A stretch of DNA of 42,619 nt from Rhodospirillum sp. (GCA_021741145.1 JAIOYK010000051.1:1-42619); one strand, 5' to 3'. Positions 15,810-24,416 are shown, counted from the stretch's first letter. Translations and numbers: made by a program. The notes: generated by a model not told the origin, from the sequence alone.

Positions 15810-17393
15810 ATGGGAGTGTTTTCAAGGGCATTGGTGCTTGGGGCCTGCGTCATGGCGCCCCTATCCCTGTCGGCCGGGACGGCAGCCGCCGAGAGTCTGA
15901 CCGGGGAACAGATCGTCGCCACCAAATGCGGTGTCTGCCACCAGAAGGACACAAGCGGTGTTATTCCCCGCATCGACGAGGGGCGTCGCACGCCGGAAGG
16001 CTGGGACATGACCGTGGTGCGCATGATGCGCAACAACGGTGTGGACCTGACACCGGAGGAGCGGACCACGGTCGTGCACTATCTGGCGGACACCCGCGGG
16101 CTGTCCATCGCCGAGACCGAGGGCTATCGCTACATCCTGGAGAAGAGGCCCGTGGCCGAGGACGTCGGTCCGACCCAGGAGTTCACCGAGATGTGCTCCC
16201 GTTGCCATAGCTTCGCCCGGGTGGGCATGCAGCGCCGGACCAAGGACGACTGGCGCCGTCTCGTGAACTTCCACCTGGGCCAGTTCCCCACCGCCGAATA
16301 CCAGGCGCTTGCCCGCGACCGCGATTGGTGGGGCATCGCCAGCACCGACATGGTCGACCAATTGGCCGAGATGTTCCCCCTGGGCGAGCGGCCGATGAAG
16401 GTTGACCCCGCACCCCTGTCCGGGGAGTGGCGTCTGGCCGGGCACTGGCCTGGCCATGGTGACTACGAGGGCGCCATGACCGCCACGCCGGCGGAGGGGG
16501 GGGATCTTACCCTCTCCATGACCCTGTCCGTCGCGGGCAAGGCTCCGGTGACCTTCGCGGGCACCGCCCGGGTCTTTGGCGCCGGGGAATGGCGCGCCAG
16601 CCTGTCCGGTGACGGCGGGTCGATCCGTCAGGTCCTGGCCCGCTCCGGCGATGGATCCGGTCTGACGGGCCGCTGGTTCATGGTGGACGACGATGTGGTT
16701 GGCGCGCCCCTGGCCGCGGTCAAGGTCGGCTCCGGCCCGGCGCTCTTGGCCGTCTCTCCGGCCTATCTGAAGCCCGGCGAGACCACCCGGATCACCCTGT
16801 CCGGCACGGATCTTTCGGGTGATCCCGACCTGGGCGCGGGCGTCGATGCCAAGGTGGTCGAGGCTTCGGCGGGGACGGTGGTTCTGGATGTGACCGCGGC
16901 CACCGACGCGGCGGTTGGTCCCCGGGACGTTTCCCTGGGCGGGGCCAGCCTGCCCGGCTCCCTGGTGGTGTACGACGCCCTGGACCGGGTGGCCGTGGAA
17001 CCCGCCGTGACCTTCGCCCGGGTGGGCGGCAATGGCGGTCCCATTCCCAAGGTTCCCGCCCAGTTCGAGGCCATCGGCTACCTGAACGGCCCGGACGGTG
17101 AACCGGGGACCGAGGACGACATCCGTGTCGGCGCCATGGACGCGGCCTGGCGGAGCGAGAACTTCGACGAGACGGCGGCGGTCATGAAAGACGCCACGTT
17201 CGCCGGAGCGATCTCCGCCATGGGGCTGTTCACCCCCAACGGCGCCGGTCCAAATCCGGAGCGGGTCAAGGGCACCAACAATACGGGCAACCTGTCCATC
17301 GTCGCGACCGTGGCGGATGGTGGGGAAACCCTGGAGGGCACCGGCCAGCTCTATGTCACCGTCCAACGATTCGTCGATTGGCCGATCCGCTAA
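15810..17393 (+). CDS. qhpA: quinohemoprotein amine dehydrogenase alpha subunit (di-heme)
   Basis: QhpA is the di-heme c subunit of the periplasmic enzyme that oxidatively deaminates primary amines and passes electrons to a periplasmic acceptor. The 527-residue precursor has a Sec signal peptide (about residues 1-27, ending GTAAA). Two c-type heme sites follow, C40-GVC-H44 and C129-SRC-H133, and then three beta-rich domains with Ig-like segments (GPALLAVSPAYLKPGETTRITLSG). GGAGGA directly precedes the ATG at 15810; a GTG at 15816 with better spacing is possible. It is the first gene of the qhpA-D-C-B-E-F operon. Residue landmarks and neighbours agree fully with the family. Confidence 0.96.
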   Translation: MGVFSRALVLGACVMAPLSLSAGTAAAESLTGEQIVATKCGVCHQKDTSGVIPRIDEGRRTPEGWDMTVVRMMRNNGVDLTPEERTTVVHYLADTRGLSIAETEGYRYILEKRPVAEDVGPTQEFTEMCSRCHSFARVGMQRRTKDDWRRLVNFHLGQFPTAEYQALARDRDWWGIASTDMVDQLAEMFPLGERPMKVDPAPLSGEWRLAGHWPGHGDYEGAMTATPAEGGDLTLSMTLSVAGKAPVTFAGTARVFGAGEWRASLSGDGGSIRQVLARSGDGSGLTGRWFMVDDDVVGAPLAAVKVGSGPALLAVSPAYLKPGETTRITLSGTDLSGDPDLGAGVDAKVVEASAGTVVLDVTAATDAAVGPRDVSLGGASLPGSLVVYDALDRVAVEPAVTFARVGGNGGPIPKVPAQFEAIGYLNGPDGEPGTEDDIRVGAMDAAWRSENFDETAAVMKDATFAGAISAMGLFTPNGAGPNPERVKGTNNTGNLSIVATVADGGETLEGTGQLYVTVQRFVDWPIR

Positions 17394-17419
17394 CCCCGTC
17401 CCATGTGAAGGAGAAACCC

Positions 17420-18853
17420 ATGGGTATGCTCACCCTGGTTCCCCATAACGTGCATGACATCACCGTGGACGGTCACCGGATGCTGGTTCACGTCCCCTCC
17501 TCCAGCCTGTTCGAGATGGACGCGGTCAGTGCCGCGGTCCTTGATCTCTTCCGGCGGGAAGACCGGGTATCGGCGGAGGATCTCCGCCGGGACCTGGGGG
17601 GGCGCCATGCGCTGGAGGAGCTGGCCGACTGCGTGGAGTCGCTGACACGGCTCGACATCCTCCGGGATGCCGCGGTCCTGGAATCCCCGCCCGTTATCCA
17701 GGCGGTGGAGGATATTCCCCTCAGCACCATCGTGCTGAACGTGAATACCGGCTGCAATCTGTCTTGCACCTATTGTTACAAGGAAGACCTGACCACCCCG
17801 GCCAAGGGGCTGCGCATGGGCTTCGAAACGGCCCGCCAATCGGTGGATCTGCTGTTCACCCAGGCGGCGGCCCGGGATCGGGTCAACGTCGTCTTCTTCG
17901 GCGGCGAACCCCTGACCAACCTGCCCCTGATCAAGCAGGTGGTGGCCTATGCCGGAGATAAGGCCAAGGCCGAGGGCAAGACGGTGGACTTCTCGCTCAC
18001 CACCAACGCCACCCTGTTGACGGAAGAGATCGTCGACTGGCTGGACGCTCATGCCTTCGCGCTGACGGTCAGCATGGATGGTCCCAAGGCCCTCCATGAC
18101 CTGAACCGCCGAACCATCGGCGGCCAGGGGAGTTACGACGTGGTGGTCGACAAGGTCCGCATGTTGCTGGGCCGCTACCGCTCCCGGCCCATTGGCGCGC
18201 GGGTCACCCTGACTCGTGGGGTCACCGATGTCGCGGCGATCCACAAGCACCTGCGCGACGAATTGGGCTTTTACGAGGTGGGCTTCGGCCCGGTGACCTC
18301 CGGCCCGATGACCTCCTTCAACCTGCCCGAGGATGACCTGCTCCAGGTCTTTTCGGCCATGAAGGACCTGGGGGAGGTCTATGTGGAGGCGGCGATCGCC
18401 GGGCGGAACATCGGCTTCTCCAACATGCACCAGCTGCTCACCGATATCGCCAGGGGCACCCGCAAGGCGGTGCCCTGCGGCGCCGGTCTCGGCATGCTGG
18501 CCGTGGACGGGGAGGGGGACCTCCATCTCTGTCACCGGTTTGTGGGCTCGGACCAGCCCACCTATGGCTCGGTGTCCGGTGGGATCGACGTGGCGCGCCT
18601 CGGCGCCTTCATCGAGACCGCCCAGGATCGCACCGGCCGGGACTGCGCCACCTGTCGGATCCGCTCCTTCTGCGCGGGGGGCTGCTACCACGAGTCCTAC
18701 GCGCGCTCGGGGGATCCCCATGCCCCCGTGGCCCATTACTGTGACCTCATGCGGGATTGGGTGGATTTTGGCGTGAGCGCCTATACGCGCATCACCCGCG
18801 CCAATCCGTCCTTCCTTCGCCACCATGTCGAGCCCAGGAGTCACGCGTCATGA
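17420..18853 (+). CDS. qhpD: QhpD, radical SAM peptide-crosslinking enzyme with SPASM domain
   Basis: QhpD forms the three intra-peptide Cys-to-Asp/Glu thioether bonds in the QhpC precursor, in the cytoplasm. The product (477 residues) has an N-terminal peptide-recognition-like region. The radical SAM cluster motif is C112-NLS-C116-TY-C119, followed by FFGGEPLTN (SAM binding). A Cys-rich C-terminal SPASM region follows, with cysteines in [33 protein letters not shown] and HYCDLM, which would hold auxiliary [4Fe-4S] clusters. AAGGAG lies six bases before the ATG. Its stop overlaps the qhpC start (ATGA), coupling enzyme and substrate synthesis. Confidence 0.96.
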   Translation: MGMLTLVPHNVHDITVDGHRMLVHVPSSSLFEMDAVSAAVLDLFRREDRVSAEDLRRDLGGRHALEELADCVESLTRLDILRDAAVLESPPVIQAVEDIPLSTIVLNVNTGCNLSCTYCYKEDLTTPAKGLRMGFETARQSVDLLFTQAAARDRVNVVFFGGEPLTNLPLIKQVVAYAGDKAKAEGKTVDFSLTTNATLLTEEIVDWLDAHAFALTVSMDGPKALHDLNRRTIGGQGSYDVVVDKVRMLLGRYRSRPIGARVTLTRGVTDVAAIHKHLRDELGFYEVGFGPVTSGPMTSFNLPEDDLLQVFSAMKDLGEVYVEAAIAGRNIGFSNMHQLLTDIARGTRKAVPCGAGLGMLAVDGEGDLHLCHRFVGSDQPTYGSVSGGIDVARLGAFIETAQDRTGRDCATCRIRSFCAGGCYHESYARSGDPHAPVAHYCDLMRDWVDFGVSAYTRITRANPSFLRHHVEPRSHAS

Positions 18854-19176
18854 AGCATCTGAAACCCGCCAACGATAAAGCCCGCCAACTGATCGAGGCC
18901 GCCAAGGACGGCAAGGAGGATGAAGTGGTCGCCATGACCACCCTGGTGGGCTGCACCACCTCCTTCGACCCCGGTTGGGAAGTGGATGCCTTCGGCGGTG
19001 TCGCCGCCCTCTGCCAGCCCATGGAGGCCGACCTTTATGGCTGCTCCGACCCCTGCTGGTGGCCCGCCCAGGTCGCCGACACCCTGAACACCTATCCGGA
19101 TTGGAGCGCGGATGCCCCCGCGGCCCACGAGGATTGGCGCAATCTCCAGTCGGTTTTCCCCAAGGACAAGGGATAG
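18850..19176 (+). CDS. qhpC: quinohemoprotein amine dehydrogenase gamma subunit precursor (CTQ peptide)
   Basis: QhpC is the small catalytic subunit, a ribosomally made peptide that is heavily crosslinked. The 108-residue precursor has a charged 28-residue leader ([20 protein letters not shown] onward), with mature numbering starting at Met29 if known structures are followed. Every modified residue is present at the exact spacing known for this family: thioether pairs C35-E44, C55-D61 and C69-D77, and the cysteine tryptophylquinone pair C65-W71 in [11 protein letters not shown] (mature Cys37-Trp43). The leader is not a Sec signal, consistent with processing by QhpE and export by QhpF. The ATG overlaps the qhpD stop. 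Confidence 0.97.
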   Translation: MKHLKPANDKARQLIEAAKDGKEDEVVAMTTLVGCTTSFDPGWEVDAFGGVAALCQPMEADLYGCSDPCWWPAQVADTLNTYPDWSADAPAAHEDWRNLQSVFPKDKG

Positions 19177-19226
19177 GCGCCACCCGGCCCCCTTTCCTGT
19201 TTCACCTGGACCGACATGAAGACGAA

Positions 19227-19241
19227 GATACGGAGAGTATC
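19227..19241 (+). promoter_or_regulatory. small hairpin presenting the qhpB ribosome binding site
   Basis: GATAC-GGAGA-GTATC is a perfect 5-bp stem whose loop is the Shine-Dalgarno sequence GGAGA, four bases before the qhpB ATG at 19246. It sits in the 69-bp gap between qhpC and qhpB, the largest gap within the operon. It may tune translation of the beta subunit relative to QhpC; this is inference from the structure only. Confidence 0.4.
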
Positions 19242-19245
19242 GGAT

Positions 19246-20370
19246 ATGAGAACGACCTTTAAAGCGGCCCTTCTGGCTGTTAAAGCGGCCCTTCTGGCTG
19301 TCGCCCTGGCCCTTCCGGGCCCGCGCACGGGCGCCGCCTTGGCCAAGGACTACATCCTGACGGCGGCCAAACCGGACAAATTGGTGATCGTCGATCCCGA
19401 GGCCATGGCCATCACCAAGACCATCACCCTGAAGGATGGTGGCCCGATGCCCATGAACATCGTGCCCACCGCCGACGGCAAGACGGCCTATGTGCTGATC
19501 AACAAATGGGAAACCATCGTCGGTATCGACCTGGACAGCGGCGCGGAGATCCTGCGCCTGGATTTGTCCGACGAGACCACCCGGGTCAAGGCCATGTTCG
19601 GCGTGGATCTGTCGCCGGACGGGACGACGCTGGCGGTCAACGAATCCCCGGTGAAGCTGCTGACCCATGAATATCAGGTCGAGCCCACGCGGATTTCCTT
19701 CTATGACGCCAAGACCGGCAAGTTGCTCCACCGGGCCGAGTCGCCCCGCCAGATGACCCTGATCATGTACTCCAAGGACGGCTCGAAGCTCTATGGCCTG
19801 GGGCGGCAGCTCTATGTCTTCGACGCCAAGACCGGGAAACAGATCGATGCCATGCAGACCCAGAACTGGGGTCGGGACGGCTTCTATCCCACCGATATCC
19901 TGGACGTCTGGAGCCAGTGGGAACAGGCGGGCGTGTTGGCGACGCCTTATTACACGGCGCGCAGCGACGGGGATATGGCCGACCCCACGACCTATTGGAC
20001 CGGATTGCTGACCCTGGACCTGGAAACCGGCGCCTTCGACATGAAGAACGTGGAGAACACGGATATCTTCTATTTCTCCACGGCCGTCAGCCCGGTGGAC
20101 AAGAACATCGTCTATGGCGCCTATACCCAGTTGTCGAAGTTCGACCTGGGCGCGGGCAAGCCGCTGAAGCGGGTGGAATTGCCGCATAGCTATTACGCGG
20201 TCAATGTCTCCACCGACGGGTCCAAGGTTTTCGTCGGGGGCGCCATGGGGGATATCGCCGTTTTTGACGCGGAGACCCTGGACATGCTGGGTCGGATTTC
20301 CATGCCCGGCGAGGCGAACATGTCCGTGGCCGCCGTGCGGGTCATCGCCCGGGATACCCCCATCGAGTAG
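19246..20370 (+). CDS. qhpB: quinohemoprotein amine dehydrogenase beta subunit (beta-propeller)
   Basis: QhpB is the periplasmic beta-propeller subunit that, with QhpA, encloses the crosslinked QhpC. The 374-residue precursor begins with a signal peptide (MRTTFKAALLAVKAALLAV onward, cleavage near GAALA-KDY). Seven-bladed YVTN-like repeats follow, recognisable as KDYILTAAKPDKLVIVDPE, DGKTAYVLINKW, VDLSPDGTTLAVNES and GSKVFVGGAMGDIAVFD. I chose ATG 19246 because GGAG lies upstream; an in-frame ATG at 19216 has no site and gives an atypical charged start. The hydrophobic core of the signal peptide contains an exact 7-residue duplication (KAALLAV twice) from a 21-bp tandem repeat. Confidence 0.95.
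   Translation: MRTTFKAALLAVKAALLAVALALPGPRTGAALAKDYILTAAKPDKLVIVDPEAMAITKTITLKDGGPMPMNIVPTADGKTAYVLINKWETIVGIDLDSGAEILRLDLSDETTRVKAMFGVDLSPDGTTLAVNESPVKLLTHEYQVEPTRISFYDAKTGKLLHRAESPRQMTLIMYSKDGSKLYGLGRQLYVFDAKTGKQIDAMQTQNWGRDGFYPTDILDVWSQWEQAGVLATPYYTARSDGDMADPTTYWTGLLTLDLETGAFDMKNVENTDIFYFSTAVSPVDKNIVYGAYTQLSKFDLGAGKPLKRVELPHSYYAVNVSTDGSKVFVGGAMGDIAVFDAETLDMLGRISMPGEANMSVAAVRVIARDTPIE
19261..19302. repeat. 21-bp tandem duplication in the qhpB signal peptide
   Basis: AAAGCGGCCCTTCTGGCTGT occurs at 19261-19280 and again at 19282-19301. The 21st base differs (T versus C). The duplication is in frame and doubles KAALLAV in the hydrophobic h-region. Confidence 0.95.
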
Positions 20371-20382
20371 GAAACAGCCTCC

Positions 20383-21087
20383 ATGGTTTTCGACATGCTT
20401 CCCCCGGTCGGAATCGTGGATAGCGGCGGGCCTTCGATCGCCTTGGTCGGAGCCCGCCGTTTCTTTTCGGACGAGGATGGGGCGATCCACATGGGGCCGC
20501 CCCGTCCCGACCGCCTGGGCCATGGGACCCAGGTGGACGCCATCATGCGGCGGGGGGTGCCCGGCCTTGTCCCCCTCCACGCCCAGGTCTTCGATGAGCG
20601 ACCGGTGACGTCTCCGGCCCGGGTGGCCGCGGCCATCGACTGGCTGGTGGGGGAGGGCGCCCGCGTCGTTTGCCTCAGTTTGGGCCTCCCCCACGACCGG
20701 GACGTCCTGCGCGAGGCCGTGGAGCGGGCCCTGGCCGCCAAGGTGCTGTTGGTGGCCGCCTCTCCGGCGCAAGGGGGCGCCTGCTTCCCGGCGGCCTATC
20801 CGGGGGTGATCGCCGCCACCGGGGATGCCCGCTGCGCCTTCGATGACATCACCCTGCTTGGCACCGGAGCCAAACCGGCTTTCGGGGCTTGGTGCGCGTC
20901 TCCCGAGAAGACGACGCCCGGGGCTTCCCCCGGCCCCGGCGGCGCCAGTATCGCCTGCGCCCGCTTGAGTGCCCATGTGGCGGGCCTGCTTCGGGACGGT
21001 GTCCCGGTCGATCCCTTGGCTATCACGGAGACCTTGCGTGCCAGGGTTATCCACCAGGGGCGGGAAACTCGGAGGGCCGAGGCGTGA
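20383..21087 (+). CDS. qhpE: QhpE, subtilisin-like protease for the QhpC leader
   Basis: QhpE removes the QhpC leader peptide. The 234-residue protein is a minimal cytoplasmic subtilase (S8) without signal peptide. The triad is visible as Asp13 in GIVDSGGP, His47 in RLGHGTQV and Ser189 in GGASIACARLSAHVAG. The segment that usually carries the oxyanion Asn (AAGN) reads VAASPAQGG here, so that Asn is not evident. It starts 13 bp after qhpB, and its TGA overlaps the GTG start of qhpF. The short length and triad spacing match the QhpE group; substrate assignment follows from context and the published role of the family. Confidence 0.92.
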   Translation: MVFDMLPPVGIVDSGGPSIALVGARRFFSDEDGAIHMGPPRPDRLGHGTQVDAIMRRGVPGLVPLHAQVFDERPVTSPARVAAAIDWLVGEGARVVCLSLGLPHDRDVLREAVERALAAKVLLVAASPAQGGACFPAAYPGVIAATGDARCAFDDITLLGTGAKPAFGAWCASPEKTTPGASPGPGGASIACARLSAHVAGLLRDGVPVDPLAITETLRARVIHQGRETRRAEA

Positions 21088-22859
21088 ACGGGTCCCAACC
21101 CCTGGCCGATTCCCTGGCGCGGACCTTCGCCCGGCTGTTGTTCGGGCCCGAGGCCGGAGACTGGATGGCGCCGGTCCTGCGCCGCTTCCTGGGGGGGCTC
21201 GGTTTCGTGCTGGCCCTCTCCCTTGCCGTGGCCACCCTGGGACTCGCCACACCCTATTTGACCAAATTGATCATCGACGATGGCTTGCTGGCCAAGGACG
21301 GCGGCGCCCTTCTCCTCTGGGCCGGGCTGACCTTCGCCGTTGGTCTCGCCGCGTTGGGAGGCGGGGCGCTCAGCGGTCTGGTTCACCTGCGCTTCTCCGC
21401 CCGCATGTTGGCCGAGGTGCGGGGCCGGGTTCTGGACGCCGTGTTGCGACAGGGACCCCGGCGGGGAAAGGCTGTATCTCACCCCATCGGCGAGGTCATG
21501 ACCCGCCTGGATGGCGACGCGGGGGAGGTCCAACAATTCGCCTTCGACGCCCTGCTGTCGGGTCTGGGGGCGGCCCTGCGCCTGACCGGTGGCGCGGTGA
21601 TGTTGGCGGTGCTGGAATGGCGGCTGGCCCTGGTGGCCATCGCGCTCACGCCCCTGGAACTGCTGTTCCTCGCCTGGGCCCGGCCCCGCACCGAGCGGAT
21701 GGCCGCCCGGGTCCGGGAGCGCCGGGGGATCCTCTCCTCCTTCCTGGCCGAAAGCGTCGCGGGCCTCGGCGTGATCCGCGCCTTGGGGGCCGAGGGGACA
21801 CGGCGGTCGGCGCTGGACGCCCCCCAGGAGGCCCAGGTGGAGGCCCTGATGGCGCAACGGCGCTGGCGCGAGGTGACCACCGCGGTCCCCTCCATCCTCG
21901 GCGCCCTGGCCCGGACGGCGACCCTGGTGTTGGGCGGCTGGTGGGTGATCGAGGGGACTTGGCCCCTGGGCTCCCTGGTGGCCTTCCTTGGCTATTTGGG
22001 ATTTTTGACCGGCCCCCTGCGCACCCTGTTGGGTCTCTACCACGCCCAGGCGCGGGTCAAGGTGGCCGTCGCCCGTATTCTGGACCTGCTGGGGGGCGGG
22101 GAAAAGGCCGGGGCGTGCCCGGGCCTTCCGGTGCCGCCCGGGCCGGGTGTTCTGGCCTTGGACGGTGTTGGCTTCGCCCATGGCCCAACCCTGGATCCGG
22201 TGCTGGATGCCCTCTCCCTGACCCTGCCCGCGGGCGCGAAAATCCTGCTGAAGGGGGAGTCGGGGCGGGGTAAAACCACCCTTATCGGCTTGCTGACCGG
22301 CGGCCTTCTCCCCGACCGGGGGCGGGTTACCCTGGAGGGGGCGGACATCGGCCAAATGGATAGCCTGGCCCTGCGGCGCGCGGTGGTGGTGGTGCCCCAA
22401 GTGGGGTGGGTTTTTCAGGGGACCATCGCCGATAACCTGCGCCTCGCCGCGCCGGACGCGACGGAGGCGGACCTCTGGCGGGTGCTGGCCCTGGTCGGCC
22501 TGGAGGATTGGTTGAAGCGGGAGCGCCAGGGCCTGGACACGGAGGCCCGGGAGCGGGGCCTTGACCTGTCCGGTGGACAGCGGCAGCGTTTGGCCCTGGG
22601 CCGGGCTCTGCTGGTACCCTTCCGGGTGTTGATCCTGGACGAAAGCCTGTCGGAAGTGGATGGGGACTCCGCGGCCGCTATCGTCTCGGCGATTGACCAG
22701 GCCTATCCCGACCGGACCCGGATCCTGGTCGCCCATGCGGGTGCCGAACGCCTGGGGCCTTTCGATCAGGTGGTGGACATGGATTCCCTGGCACCGCGCC
22801 GGACGGAACGGGGGGAGGCGCCGAACCAGCGGGTGAACGCCCGGGTGAAGGCCGTTTGA
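21084..22859 (+). CDS. qhpF: QhpF, ABC exporter (fused TM and ATPase) for the crosslinked QhpC peptide
   Basis: QhpF is an inner-membrane ABC exporter half-transporter thought to send processed QhpC to the periplasm. The GTG start at 21084 overlaps the qhpE stop (GTGA) and has GGAGGG seven bases upstream. It yields 591 residues: six TM helices in about residues 30-320, then an ATPase with Walker A GESGRGKTTL near residue 391, Q-loop VVVPQVGWVFQGT, signature LDLSGGQRQR near 495 and Walker B VLILDESLSEVD. The Walker B Asp-Glu pair is intact. The last 31 codons overlap the convergent qhpR 3' end by 94 bp. Confidence 0.93.
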   Translation: MNGSQPLADSLARTFARLLFGPEAGDWMAPVLRRFLGGLGFVLALSLAVATLGLATPYLTKLIIDDGLLAKDGGALLLWAGLTFAVGLAALGGGALSGLVHLRFSARMLAEVRGRVLDAVLRQGPRRGKAVSHPIGEVMTRLDGDAGEVQQFAFDALLSGLGAALRLTGGAVMLAVLEWRLALVAIALTPLELLFLAWARPRTERMAARVRERRGILSSFLAESVAGLGVIRALGAEGTRRSALDAPQEAQVEALMAQRRWREVTTAVPSILGALARTATLVLGGWWVIEGTWPLGSLVAFLGYLGFLTGPLRTLLGLYHAQARVKVAVARILDLLGGGEKAGACPGLPVPPGPGVLALDGVGFAHGPTLDPVLDALSLTLPAGAKILLKGESGRGKTTLIGLLTGGLLPDRGRVTLEGADIGQMDSLALRRAVVVVPQVGWVFQGTIADNLRLAAPDATEADLWRVLALVGLEDWLKRERQGLDTEARERGLDLSGGQRQRLALGRALLVPFRVLILDESLSEVDGDSAAAIVSAIDQAYPDRTRILVAHAGAERLGPFDQVVDMDSLAPRRTERGEAPNQRVNARVKAV

Positions 22860-23797
22860 TCCGAATACCCCAGGTGCAGGGCGATCTCCCCCAGGCTCAA
22901 CCGGGTGCGGGTCAGATAGGCGCTGGCCAGGGCCTTGCGGGTGTCGTCGACGATGTCCTGGAAGGTCTTGCCCTCGTCCTCGACCAGATGGCGGCGCAGG
23001 CCGCGGGGAGACATGCCGAGGGCCTTGGCGATGGTTTCCTGGTCCACGGCGCCGTCGTCCATGCCTTGGAACAACAGCAGGCGGACCCGGGCGGACAGGG
23101 GTTGGGCCGTGACAACGGCCTGGGTGTTTCGCTCCAGGTGGCGGCTGATGGCCTGGAAATCCGTTGTCGGGCCGTCGGTCTGGCGCTGGTTCAACAGGGC
23201 GACGGGAAAGCTCAGGCTATTCAGGGCGGCGCCATGGTGGATTCCCCGCCGCAGGTGGCTGGCCAGGGCGCGGGTTCCCGCGGTGCGGTCGTGTTCCAAC
23301 TCCACGGTCAGACTGTCCTGGCTGTCCTCTCCAGCGAAGCGGCGGACCAGACCCGCGATCAGGCCCAGGGTCAACTCCGCGTCCTGCTGGCGGGGCCAGA
23401 TGGTCGGGTCGAGGACGGCGTATTTGATGGTCGCCACGTCCCCCTCCACCTGGAACCGCAAATAGGTGCTGGTCTGGATGGTGGCGAAGCTGTCGCCGAG
23501 GCAGGTCAGGGCGTCGCCTAGGGTGGGGGCGAGGGACAGGGCCAACCCGGTTTCCCCCAGGTCGGCCATGTCGATGGTTTCTCCCAGGCGCCAGCCAAGC
23601 ATGGGGTCCTTGGTGATCCGGCCCAGGTCCTCCATGGCGCCGACGAAGTCGCTCAAGGGGATCAGATCGTCCTCGTCCTCCATCCGCCCGTCGTCGAGGT
23701 TATTGCGGCCCAGGACATCGGCCCGCTGGCTCTCGGAGAGGGTCAGGCGCCGGTGAAAGGACATCAGTGGGCGGGCTCGGATCCTTGGCGTCCCCAC
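22766..23797 (-). CDS. qhpR: QhpR, AraC-family transcriptional regulator
   Basis: QhpR is the AraC-type activator associated with amine-inducible qhp operons. The product has an N-terminal effector domain of the OruR/ArgR-like 'arabinose-binding' type (GWRLGETIDMADLGETGLAL near residue 70) and a C-terminal double helix-turn-helix. The first HTH is VDQETIAKALGMSPRGLRRHL; the second, ending SLGEIALHLGYSDQTAFTRAF, is followed by TRWFGASPRSVRR. A GTG at 23797 has AAGGGA nine bases upstream; an ATG at 23764 is the alternative start but lacks a site. It is convergent with qhpF and overlaps it by 94 bp. Its inducer is presumably a primary amine (family knowledge). Confidence 0.9.
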   Translation of the reverse strand: MGTPRIRARPLMSFHRRLTLSESQRADVLGRNNLDDGRMEDEDDLIPLSDFVGAMEDLGRITKDPMLGWRLGETIDMADLGETGLALSLAPTLGDALTCLGDSFATIQTSTYLRFQVEGDVATIKYAVLDPTIWPRQQDAELTLGLIAGLVRRFAGEDSQDSLTVELEHDRTAGTRALASHLRRGIHHGAALNSLSFPVALLNQRQTDGPTTDFQAISRHLERNTQAVVTAQPLSARVRLLLFQGMDDGAVDQETIAKALGMSPRGLRRHLVEDEGKTFQDIVDDTRKALASAYLTRTRLSLGEIALHLGYSDQTAFTRAFTRWFGASPRSVRRGARESMSTT

Positions 23798-23819
23798 GGG
23801 TGGAGATCCCTTCGGGTTG

Positions 23820-23853
23820 CGACATGACGGATGGGTTAGTATTCGTCATGTCG
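23820..23853. promoter_or_regulatory. 10-bp perfect inverted repeat upstream of qhpR
   Basis: CGACATGACG (23820-23829) and its exact reverse complement CGTCATGTCG (23844-23853) are separated by 14 bp, in the 157-bp divergent gap between qhpR and the Lrp-type gene. The symmetry suggests a dimeric protein site, perhaps autoregulation by the Lrp-type regulator or control of qhpR. No protein can be assigned from sequence. Confidence 0.5.
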
Positions 23854-23954
23854 TCCGTGGGAACAAGGGCGAGATCGGGGCTGCTCAAGGGGTGCATCGC
23901 GCCATTCGGCATGGGAGCGGTGACATCAAATGGAATGGAAGGGAGAGGGCGCTC

Positions 23955-24416
23955 ATGGCGACGCTGGATCGCATTGATATGAATATCCTCCGTGCCTTGC
24001 AGTCGGATGGCCGTCTGACCAACGCGGAACTGGCCACCCGCGTGAACATCAGCCCGGCCACCTGCCACCGCCGGACCCAGCGCCTGTTCGAGGAGGGCGC
24101 GATCACCGGTGTTCGGGCCGCGGTGGCGCCCGAAGCCGTGGGTCTGGGCGCCCTGGTCATGGTGGGCGTTGTGCTGGACCGCTCCACCCCGGAAAGTTTC
24201 GCCGCCTTCGAGGCCGCGGCGACCAAGCTGGACATGGTGCTGGACTGCCAACTGGTGGCCGGAGATTTCGACTATCTGCTGAAGATCCGGGTGCGGGACA
24301 TGGCGGCCTTCAACAGGCTCCACGGGGCGGCCCTGATCGCCCTGCCCGGGGTGCGCCAGACCCGGACCTTTTTCGTGATGAAAGAGGTTAAGGAAAACGC
24401 ACCCCTGCCGTTTTGA
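23955..24416 (+). CDS. Lrp/AsnC-family transcriptional regulator
   Basis: This is a 153-residue feast/famine regulator. The N-terminal HTH (LDRIDMNILRALQSDGRLTN followed by ELATRVNISPATCHRRTQRL) is followed by the RAM/AsnC effector domain (DCQLVAGDFDYLLKIRVRDM and the C-terminal GVRQTRTFFVMKEVKE). GGGAGAGG precedes the ATG at 23955; the frame open to 23817 has no ribosome site. Such proteins respond to amino acids and often control adjacent genes. It is divergent from qhpR and 67 bp upstream of the PanE-like gene on the same strand. Target and ligand are unknown. Confidence 0.93.
   Translation: MATLDRIDMNILRALQSDGRLTNAELATRVNISPATCHRRTQRLFEEGAITGVRAAVAPEAVGLGALVMVGVVLDRSTPESFAAFEAAATKLDMVLDCQLVAGDFDYLLKIRVRDMAAFNRLHGAALIALPGVRQTRTFFVMKEVKENAPLPF

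Noticed and set aside
15861-18844. Two antisense open frames (501 and 484 codons) opposite qhpA and qhpD
   Set aside because: Neither has motifs or a start signal, while the sense strand has heme and radical SAM motifs.
18841-21252. 803-codon minus-strand open frame across qhpC, qhpB and qhpE
   Set aside because: The plus strand encodes three well-marked proteins there; the antisense frame is low-complexity Gly/Arg/His-rich sequence typical of GC-rich shadows.
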